A stretch of DNA of 12,811 bases from CAVXAE01 sp044225565 (GTDB taxonomy: Bacteria; Pseudomonadota; Gammaproteobacteria; Steroidobacterales; Steroidobacteraceae). Of the stretch, positions 7,881-12,811 are shown piece by piece. The notes beneath the pieces were generated by a model, which did not search any database, was not told the origin of the DNA, and saw nothing but the letters and a program-made list of their open reading frames with translations. Within the stretch, counting starts at the first letter, position 1; each line of letters begins with the position of its first letter. Both the position numbers and the translations under genes were made by a program. The stretch lies in the NCBI GenBank assembly GCA_044225565.1, contig JBGAIL010000141.1, positions 1 to 12,811 of the forward strand, given 5' to 3'.

Positions 7881-8087
7881 CCGTCGGTCCCGCGCCCGGT
7901 TCATTGTGCGCTGCGATCGGCCGATGGCGAGACCACCGCCTGTCGCTACTTCGAATCGTGCGGTTTTTCCCTTCGAGGAACGGCAGGGCTTCACCGGCAG
8001 CTTGAAAATTTCAGCGTGTGGCGCACACTCTCACCGCGAGTTCCGGGCACGTCGAACCAGATAGCTATGCCCCGGATCCGGACTCAC
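7881..8087 (+). promoter_or_regulatory. Upstream region of the TonB-dependent receptor with an inverted repeat
   Basis: About 200 bases without a supported gene. GTGTG-GCG-CACAC (8016-8028) is a perfect five-base inverted repeat and could be an operator. It overlaps a weak promoter reading: TTGAAA (8002-8007), 16 bases, CACACT (8024-8029). No FecI-type or Fur-box-like sequence was recognised. Confidence 0.3.
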
Positions 8088-8093
8088 GGAGGG
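8088..8093 (+). promoter_or_regulatory. Ribosome binding site pointing to an ATC start of the receptor
   Basis: GGAGGG stands seven bases before ATC 8101, the ideal distance, and one base before the CTG at 8095, which is too close. The frame has no ATG, GTG or TTG between its upstream stop at 8062-8064 and GTG 8290. Confidence 0.5.
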
Positions 8094-8100
8094 TCTGCAC

Positions 8101-11067
8101 ATCAACGGAAGACACATCCCGGGCGTCGCCCTGTGCGCACTATGGGCATTCCTCGCCATCGGCCAGGCAGTCGCTGACCCTGGCGAGCCCCGGGTCCGCT
8201 TCGACATTCCGGCGGGAAATTTCTCCGAGACGCTCATCGAGTTCTCGAAGCAGTCGCAGATCGAGATCCTCTACGTCGCACCGTCGAGCGTGGAGGGCCT
8301 GCGCACACCCGCCGTCCGCGGCAGTCTCACGCCCGCGGCAGCGCTCGAGAAGCTGCTGCGCGGGACCGGCTTTTCCTTCAGCTTCGAGAATCCGCGCTCG
8401 GCGCTGCTCCTCAGGGCCAAGGACTCCGACCAGGGCCTGGCCGTGAACCCAATGCCATCCTTGGCGCCGGGGGTGATGGAGGCCGGGACCGCGGAGCTTC
8501 GCATCGCGAAAACGGAGATCGACACGCCCGAGGTCACGGTCACCGGCAGCTACCTGCATGGCGTGCTGGACATCATGTCTCCGATTGCGTTCGTCACGCG
8601 GGAGGAAATGCAGTCCTCGCCTTACGGCACGGTGCAGGATGCGTTGCAGTCGCTGCCCGTGAACCTGCTGTCCTCGCAGAACGAGAACACAGGTGGTGTG
8701 GGCAATTTCAACCGTGGCTCGGCGCCGAACCTGCGCGGCCTGGGGTATGGTGCCACGCTGGTGCTGGTGAACGGCCGGCGGCAGCCTGCGGCGGGGAGCA
8801 CGGCCGACTTCGTGGATCTTTCAAACATCCCGTGGAGCGCGGTGGATCACATCGAGATTTTGCCGGATGGGGCGTCGGCCTTGTATGGCTCCGATGCGAT
8901 CGCAGGTGTGATCAACGTGATCATGCGGGATCGGCTGGATGGGGCGGAGACGCGGTTGAGGACCAGCACCGCCGAGGATGGTGCCAGCCAAACCCTCGTG
9001 GGCCAGCTGTTCGGCCGTGAGTCCGAGGCCGGCCGCTGGCTCTTCGGATATCAATACTCGCGCAAGACCTCGCTGGCTGCGGCGGACCGGGCCTATGCCG
9101 CGAACCAGGACAAACGCGCGTTCGGTGGCCGCGATTTCCGCAGCGCCCGCAGCAACCCCGGCAACATTCTCGATCCGGCCACGTTTGCGCCGGCATTCGC
9201 GATCCCGGCAGGACAGGACGGCCGCGATCTACTGGCGCGGGACCTTCTCACGGATACGGTGAATCTGCAAAACGAGCTCGAGGGCTACGATCTCGTACCC
9301 AACCGGCGGATGCACAGCGTGTATCTGAATGGAGCGTGGCGTGCGGGAGAGCATGTGGAGCTCTTCCTGGACGCACGTGCCTCGCAGCGTGAAGTGGAAT
9401 ATCCCGACATCCCCGCGAGCCAGTTGCTCTTCGTGCCGGACACGAACCCGTTCTTCGTCGACCCGTTCGGTGGCTCGCCCGTGGTCGTCGTCGCCTACAA
9501 CTTCAGAAAGGATCTGGGGCTGCTGGAGAACCTCGGCCGCACGCGCAACTCGATGACCACGGCCGGAGCCCACCTGGCGCTTGCCCATGACTGGAATGCC
9601 ACCTTGTCGGCTGGGCTGGGCGTCGAGCGCCTGCGTTTCGAGATCTCCAATCTCTTCGACCAGGCCGCGCTGGATGCCGCCCTTGCGGATCCCGATCCGC
9701 TGACGGCCTTCGATCCGTTCGGCGACGGTTCGAACACCAATCCGGCAACGCTCGAGGCGATTCGTACGAGCCACGTCGACCGCGCCGACTCGAAGCTGCG
9801 AACGGTGAACTTGATCGCCGACGGCCCCGTGCTCGAGATGCCCGCGGGAAACGCACGGCTGGCCGTGGGTCTCGAGCGTCGCCAGGAATCCCTGCAGCGG
9901 AACGGGATTTCATCCCAGTCGTTCGGGCGGCGCGTCGAGTCGGCATTCGCGGAGCTCTCCCTCCCGCTCCTGGGCGCTCCCGACGACGTGCGGGCCGCCC
10001 CGCGTCTCGAGCTGTCGCTGTCCGGGCGCTATGAGCGCTACAGCGATTTCGGCGATGCCTTCAACCCGAAGCTCGGGTTGCAGTGGTCTCCACTGCGGTC
10101 GCTGAAAATGCGCACGAGCTGGGGGACCTCGTTCAAGGCGCCGAAGCTGGTGGATCTTTACGATACTTCTGATAACGCATCAGGAGTCCTGCCTTTCCCG
10201 GACCCGCGATCGCCGACCGGGGTGTCGCTCGTTGCAGCGATGCAAGGAACCAATCCGGATCTGAAAGAAGAGGCAGCGACTACCTGGACGGCTGGGCTGG
10301 ATCTCGCGCCCGCCCGGATACCGGGTCTGACACTGTCAATGACATACTTCGACATCGACTATCGCGATCAGATCATCCAGCCCGGCCCCACGTTCCCATT
10401 CGAGATATTGTTTCAGGAAGATCAGTGGCCCGGGGTCGTGACCCGTGATCCTGCGCTGGAGGCAATCGAAGCCATTTGCAGGCGACCGGACCTCCTGATA
10501 TCCGCCGCCGATTGTCTTGCCAGTCATCCGGTAGCGATCGTTGATCTGCGGTTGCGCAATCTTGCTGCGACGAAGACCCGGGGTATCGATTTTTCCGCCG
10601 TGCATCATGTCATCAGCTCGCATGGAACATTCCTGGCCTCGATCGAGGCGACGAAGGTGCTGAGGTTCCGTCGTTCGGTCTCCAGCACCTCACCTGACGT
10701 GGATTTGCTCGATTCCGTGAACAATCCGCTCTCCTTTCGCGCACGCGGTGTTCTCAAGTGGAATCAGAGTAATGAAGAAGCGCAGCCGGGCTGGGGCGCC
10801 CGCGCGGCACTCACGTTTGCGGACAGCTATCGGGATCGCGAAAGTCCGCTCCTCTCTCGCGTAAGCTCTTACGTGACGGTAGATATGCAGTGGAGTTATC
10901 GATTTGGCGAACGGAACGGGATTCTCGATCGCTGTGAGGTCCGTCTTAATGCGGTGAATCTCTTTGATCAGAATCCGCCGTTCGTGGATCGCAGCTTTGG
11001 CTTCGATGTGCTGAATGCGCAGCCATACGGACGGGTGGTAGGCTTGAGCGTGGAAAAAGCCTGGTAG
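8101..11067 (+). CDS. TonB-dependent outer membrane receptor with STN signalling domain
   Basis: A 988-residue outer-membrane transporter that takes up a ligand (siderophore, peptide or other; not predictable here) using TonB-ExbBD energy. Residues 1-25 form a signal peptide (hydrophobic VALCALWAFLAI, cleavage after the A-V-A at 23-25). Residues about 30-90 are a Secretin/TonB short N-terminal (STN) domain: VRFDIPAGNFSETLIEFSKQ, then LYVAPSSVEGLRTPAVRGSL, then a TPAAALEKLLRGTGFSF block. A TonB box-like PEVTVTG lies at 143-149, then the plug with NLRGLGYGATLVLVNGRRQP and DGASALYGSDAIAGVINVIM. The barrel follows (motifs WGTSFKAPKLVDLYD, NPDLKEEAATTWTAGLDLAP) and ends in a terminal Trp. STN receptors usually signal to a FecR-type anti-sigma factor, but no fecI/fecR is in the window. 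The start is odd: the best-placed codon is ATC 8101. A GTG at 8290 would delete the signal peptide and half the STN domain. Convergent with the peptide gene. Confidence 0.9.
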   Translation: MNGRHIPGVALCALWAFLAIGQAVADPGEPRVRFDIPAGNFSETLIEFSKQSQIEILYVAPSSVEGLRTPAVRGSLTPAAALEKLLRGTGFSFSFENPRSALLLRAKDSDQGLAVNPMPSLAPGVMEAGTAELRIAKTEIDTPEVTVTGSYLHGVLDIMSPIAFVTREEMQSSPYGTVQDALQSLPVNLLSSQNENTGGVGNFNRGSAPNLRGLGYGATLVLVNGRRQPAAGSTADFVDLSNIPWSAVDHIEILPDGASALYGSDAIAGVINVIMRDRLDGAETRLRTSTAEDGASQTLVGQLFGRESEAGRWLFGYQYSRKTSLAAADRAYAANQDKRAFGGRDFRSARSNPGNILDPATFAPAFAIPAGQDGRDLLARDLLTDTVNLQNELEGYDLVPNRRMHSVYLNGAWRAGEHVELFLDARASQREVEYPDIPASQLLFVPDTNPFFVDPFGGSPVVVVAYNFRKDLGLLENLGRTRNSMTTAGAHLALAHDWNATLSAGLGVERLRFEISNLFDQAALDAALADPDPLTAFDPFGDGSNTNPATLEAIRTSHVDRADSKLRTVNLIADGPVLEMPAGNARLAVGLERRQESLQRNGISSQSFGRRVESAFAELSLPLLGAPDDVRAAPRLELSLSGRYERYSDFGDAFNPKLGLQWSPLRSLKMRTSWGTSFKAPKLVDLYDTSDNASGVLPFPDPRSPTGVSLVAAMQGTNPDLKEEAATTWTAGLDLAPARIPGLTLSMTYFDIDYRDQIIQPGPTFPFEILFQEDQWPGVVTRDPALEAIEAICRRPDLLISAADCLASHPVAIVDLRLRNLAATKTRGIDFSAVHHVISSHGTFLASIEATKVLRFRRSVSSTSPDVDLLDSVNNPLSFRARGVLKWNQSNEEAQPGWGARAALTFADSYRDRESPLLSRVSSYVTVDMQWSYRFGERNGILDRCEVRLNAVNLFDQNPPFVDRSFGFDVLNAQPYGRVVGLSVEKAW

Positions 11068-11075
11068 CGGAAGAG

Positions 11076-11102
11076 GGTGCGCAGAGGTGATCTCCGCGCA
11101 CC
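11076..11102 (+). terminator. Hairpin between the convergent receptor and peptide genes
   Basis: GGTGCGC-A-GAG (11076-11086) pairs with CTC-C-GCGCACC (11092-11102): ten pairs, one mismatch and a five-base loop. It lies nine bases after the receptor stop and seven before the peptide-gene stop, so it could serve both strands. Neither side has a T-run, so it may protect mRNA ends rather than terminate alone. Confidence 0.4.
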
Positions 11103-11108
11103 GATTCC

Positions 11109-11258
11109 TCAGCCCTTGCGGACGCCGTAACCGCCATCGGAGATGAAGCCAAACACCCCACCGCGCGTCTCGGTCGTCACCTCTCCCAGCTCGACGAGTT
11201 CGTCCTCCGCCACGCGTTCCACCACTTCCTCGATCCGCTTCTCTTCGATCATGCTCAT
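11109..11258 (-). CDS. Candidate lasso peptide (RiPP) precursor
   Basis: A 49-residue product with its own Shine-Dalgarno GGAGAG six bases before ATG 11258. Residues 1-32 look like a lasso leader: an acidic helix-forming start (MSMIEEKRIEEVVERV), then ELVELGEVTTETR. This fits L21-x3-G25-x5-T31-x, the spacing of lasso leaders, with Thr at -2 of the core; the usual Y-x2-P part of the motif is absent. The core would be GGVFGFISDGGYGVRKG (residues 33-49): Gly1 as amine donor, Asp9 as acceptor for a nine-membered ring, and an eight-residue tail with bulky Tyr12, Arg15 and Lys16. The leader resembles those of benenodin-like proteobacterial precursors. No B, C, isopeptidase or exporter gene is in the window, so maturation enzymes would have to act from elsewhere. 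It is convergent with the receptor, 41 bases apart. Alternative: an unrelated small acidic protein; a C39-type double-glycine leader fits poorly. Confidence 0.6.
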   Translation of the reverse strand: MSMIEEKRIEEVVERVAEDELVELGEVTTETRGGVFGFISDGGYGVRKG

Positions 11259-11264
11259 TTGAAT

Positions 11265-11270
11265 CTCTCC
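11265..11270 (-). promoter_or_regulatory. Ribosome binding site of the peptide gene
   Basis: On the minus strand GGAGAG lies six bases before ATG 11258. The frame is open further up to an ATG at 11336, but this site sets the 49-codon form. Confidence 0.65.
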
Positions 11271-11291
11271 AGTGACTCCAGGGCAACGTTG

Positions 11292-11312
11292 CTGCCGCAT
11301 CGTTTGCGGCAG
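11292..11312 (-). promoter_or_regulatory. Perfect inverted repeat in the peptide gene leader
   Basis: CTGCCGC (11292-11298) and GCGGCAG (11306-11312) are exact complements around a seven-base loop, 34-54 bases before the peptide ATG. It could be an operator or a leader-RNA hairpin. Further upstream, a weak minus-strand promoter reading is TTGCCG, 17 bases, TAGCCT (about 11366-11394). Confidence 0.35.
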
Positions 11313-11369
11313 ATCGGCGTTCGATCTCACGAGCATTCGGGCCCCGTGGATCGAGCCGAAGACCGGAGG

Positions 11370-11525
11370 CTAGGGCGTGAATCCTTCCGCGGCAAAATAA
11401 TGAATTGAACGTTGTTCGGCAGGGGAATACGTTTGAGTTTGGGGGGGTATCGCCGGTGTATTCCGCAAGGGATGGCGCTGGGTGTCGAGATGTATAAACA
11501 ACTGACTCAATATAGATACAATCAT
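11370..11525 (-). CDS. Marginal 51-codon ORF in AT-rich intergenic DNA
   Basis: ATG 11525 is preceded by GAGGA with a four-base spacer, and 51 codons run to TAG at 11370. The start reads MIVSILSQLFIHL and the end HYFAAEGFTP. Early codons (ATT, GTA, ATA, TTG, TTT, ATA) are AT-rich and unlike the GC-rich usage of every neighbour. It has no signal peptide, lasso-like leader or known domain. It may be non-coding promoter DNA, a decayed or transferred fragment, or a real small gene. Not recognised. Confidence 0.18.
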   Translation of the reverse strand: MIVSILSQLFIHLDTQRHPLRNTPAIPPQTQTYSPAEQRSIHYFAAEGFTP

Positions 11526-11601
11526 TAAATCCTCGTTGGCATGAAAAGTCGAGGCCGGTGTCTGGCGGCCGTCCCGCCATGCCCGCGATGCTGCCGGATC
11601 A

Positions 11602-11727
11602 GGGGCGGAATTTCGCTTGGGGAACTCCCGGAGCGACCGGCATGGCCGGCATTGAGTGGCGAGCGATCGGGCCGGCGTTGCGTGCAACCCGGCGGGCGGG
11701 ATGCGCGCGCAAGCCCGAAATTCCCCG
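11602..11727. repeat. Inverted-repeat-rich structured element upstream of the TerC gene
   Basis: The outer arms, 11604-11619 and 11708-11727, pair over 16 bases with two 2-base bulges; GGAATTTC matches GAAATTCC exactly. Inside are CCGGC-ATG-GCCGG (11637-11649) and a 10-pair hairpin, 11671-11681 with 11684-11693, with one bulged C around a GT loop. The whole could fold as a multi-arm RNA or be a small non-autonomous mobile element or extragenic palindrome. No manganese yybP-ykoY riboswitch core was recognised, although that class often precedes TerC genes. Confidence 0.35.
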
Positions 11728-11753
11728 CCGACGCCAGTCGACGTTCCCGCTTC

Positions 11754-11759
11754 GCTATA
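11754..11759 (+). promoter_or_regulatory. Possible -10 element of the TerC gene
   Basis: TATACT (five of six of the consensus) lies 31 bases before the TerC ATG. No good -35 is seen at 16-18 bases. If used, transcription would start near 11766, downstream of the structured element, which would then be outside the mRNA. Confidence 0.35.
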
Positions 11760-11790
11760 CTTCTCACCCCCAACCCGCCACGGACCCCCA

Positions 11791-12573
11791 ATGGAAACCC
11801 TGTCCGCCCTCGCCACCGACCCTGCCGCCTGGGCGGCGCTGCTCACCCTCATCGCCATGGAAGTCGTGCTCGGCATCGACAACCTCATCTTCATCTCGAT
11901 CCTCACGAACAAGCTGCCGGAGCAGCAGCGGGCGCGCGCCCGGCGCACCGGTATCGGCCTGGCGCTGGGGATGCGGCTGGCGCTGCTCTCGACCATCGCA
12001 TTCATCGTCGGCCTCACGGCGCCGCTCTTCGACCTGGGGCTCACCGGCTCGGTGGACAACCACGGCAATCCCTCGTTCGAGACGGCCTTCTCCTGGCGCG
12101 ATCTCATCCTCATCGCCGGCGGCCTGTTCCTGGTGTGGAAGGCGACCAAGGAGATCCACCACAACGTGGACCCGACGCCGAGCGGCGAGATCCTCGACAA
12201 GAAGGCGCCGGTCGCCATGAACTTCGGCTCCGCGATCTTCCAGATCATCCTGCTCGATCTGGTGTTCTCGATCGATTCCATCCTCACCGCCGTCGGCATG
12301 ACCGACCACGTCCCCATCATGATCGTCGCGGTCATCGTCGCCGTGGCAGTGATGCTGCTCGCGGCCGAGCCGCTCGCCAATTTCATCAACCGGAATCCCA
12401 CCGTCGTGATGCTTGCCCTCGGGTTCCTGCTGATGATCGGCATGGTGCTGATCGCCGAAGGCTTCGGCGTGCACGTGCCGAAGGGATACATCTATGCGGC
12501 CATGGCGTTCTCGGCGGGCGTGGAGGGGCTCAACATGCTGTCACGCAGGGCGAAGAGGCGAGGTGGAAGCTGA
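11791..12573 (+). CDS. TerC family integral membrane protein
   Basis: A 260-residue inner-membrane protein of the TerC/YgdQ-like class (E. coli YgdQ has 237). The family is linked to metal-ion export, notably manganese, and is named from tellurite resistance; the substrate here is not known. There are seven hydrophobic segments, near 13-37, 55-80, 103-119, 147-169, 174-194, 205-225 and 232-250. The two hallmark acidic motifs are present: EVVLGIDNLIF at 24-34 and DLVFSIDSILTAVG at 156-169. The C-terminus is short and basic (SRRAKRRGGS). Start ATG 11791 gives the family N-terminus; there is no clear Shine-Dalgarno. The frame is open upstream to 11656, but those codons read as leader DNA. Apparently monocistronic, convergent with the exbD-like gene 28 bases away. 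Confidence 0.9.
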   Translation: METLSALATDPAAWAALLTLIAMEVVLGIDNLIFISILTNKLPEQQRARARRTGIGLALGMRLALLSTIAFIVGLTAPLFDLGLTGSVDNHGNPSFETAFSWRDLILIAGGLFLVWKATKEIHHNVDPTPSGEILDKKAPVAMNFGSAIFQIILLDLVFSIDSILTAVGMTDHVPIMIVAVIVAVAVMLLAAEPLANFINRNPTVVMLALGFLLMIGMVLIAEGFGVHVPKGYIYAAMAFSAGVEGLNMLSRRAKRRGGS

Positions 12574-12601
12574 GGACGCCGCCGGGCGTGTCGCGGATGG
12601 C

Positions 12602-12811
12602 TCACTCCCTGAACTCGCCCGTGTCCACGAACCCCATCTTGTGTAGCCGGTTGCGCTGTGCGGCAGCCATCACCTGAGCCACGACTTCATATCGCACATG
12701 CCGGTCGGGGCGCAGGTGCAGCTCCGGTTGCGCTTCCCGGGCAGCCGCCGACCGCAGGTAGCCTTCCAGCGCATCCAGGCCCGCAACCACCGTGCCGTTC
12801 CACACGAGCGT
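12602..12811 (-). CDS. ExbD/TolR family biopolymer transport protein, C-terminal part
   Basis: The last 69 codons of a gene that runs off the right edge; the N-terminal membrane helix is outside. The visible part is the periplasmic ExbD/TolR domain: a strand and helix with LVWNGTVVAGLDALEGYLRS, then PELHLRPDRHVRYEVVAQVM, and the conserved end MGFVDTGEF. ExbD pairs with ExbB to harness the proton gradient for TonB-driven outer-membrane transport. TolR is the alternative, but VDTGEF at the end is more ExbD-like. exbB and tonB would be expected further right if an operon exists. It ends close to the TerC stop on the opposite strand. Confidence 0.82.
   Translation of the reverse strand, partial: TLVWNGTVVAGLDALEGYLRSAAAREAQPELHLRPDRHVRYEVVAQVMAAAQRNRLHKMGFVDTGEFRE

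Noticed and set aside
11109..11258. Double-glycine (C39 peptidase) bacteriocin leader in the small peptide
   Set aside because: A Gly-Gly pair is present, but hydrophobic residues are not at the -4, -7 and -12 positions typical of that leader class; lasso spacing fits better.
11541..11790. yybP-ykoY manganese riboswitch before terC
   Set aside because: Looked for because of the TerC context, but its conserved loop sequences are not recognisable and the likely -10 element lies downstream of the structured DNA.
11541..12677. 378-codon plus-strand frame overlapping terC
   Set aside because: Arg/His/Pro-rich translation out of frame with TerC, which has seven membrane segments and family motifs.
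1..12811. CRISPR arrays, tRNA or rRNA genes, insertion sequences
   Set aside because: No regularly spaced direct repeats, no tRNA-like cloverleaf with conserved T-arm, no rRNA stretches and no transposase-like frame were seen.

Overview
The window is high-GC proteobacterial chromosome. Gene families (AsmA, the PrkA-YeaH-SpoVR cluster, a large STN-type TonB-dependent receptor, TerC, ExbD) and Shine-Dalgarno use fit a Gammaproteobacterium, perhaps a Steroidobacter/Nevskia-like lineage. That placement is an inference from family content, not from a marker gene. Eight protein genes are well supported, plus one small peptide gene, two marginal mini-ORFs, one clear Rho-independent terminator and several structured intergenic segments. 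Both window edges cut genes.

Layout. At the left edge (1-717, minus) is the N-terminal part of a membrane protein with a receiver-like domain, a low-complexity linker and one transmembrane helix; its C-terminal part lies outside. It is divergent from an AsmA-family gene (923-2944). Next comes a three-gene operon on the plus strand: prkA/yeaG (3112-5097), yeaH (5136-6305) and spoVR/ycgB (6364-7725), closed by a strong terminator at 7847-7878. PrkA is a AAA-type serine protein kinase; YeaH (DUF444, von Willebrand A fold) and SpoVR are its conserved genomic partners in stress and starvation physiology. A 21-codon ORF with its own Shine-Dalgarno bridges yeaH and spoVR, overlapping both. The spoVR 3' end and following 150 bases hold four consecutive hairpins.

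The second half is the accessory part. A 988-residue TonB-dependent receptor (8101-11067, plus) carries a signal peptide and an STN signalling domain. Its best-placed start codon is ATC rather than ATG/GTG/TTG. Facing its 3' end is a 49-codon gene (11109-11258, minus) whose product reads as a lasso peptide precursor. It has the leader spacing L-x3-G-x5-T-x followed by a 17-residue core that starts with Gly and has Asp at core position 9. No lasso-forming enzymes (transglutaminase-like B protein, asparagine-synthetase-like C protein), lasso isopeptidase or FecI/FecR pair lie inside the window, so this is a candidate orphan precursor beside an STN receptor. The 530 bases upstream of it contain a perfect inverted repeat in its 5' leader, an AT-rich patch with a weak small ORF, and a 125-base inverted-repeat-rich element. 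A TerC-family membrane protein (11791-12573, plus) follows, convergent with the C-terminal part of an ExbD/TolR-type proton-channel subunit (12602-12811, minus) that runs off the right edge. An ExbD this close could belong to the machinery that energises the receptor, but this cannot be shown from the window.
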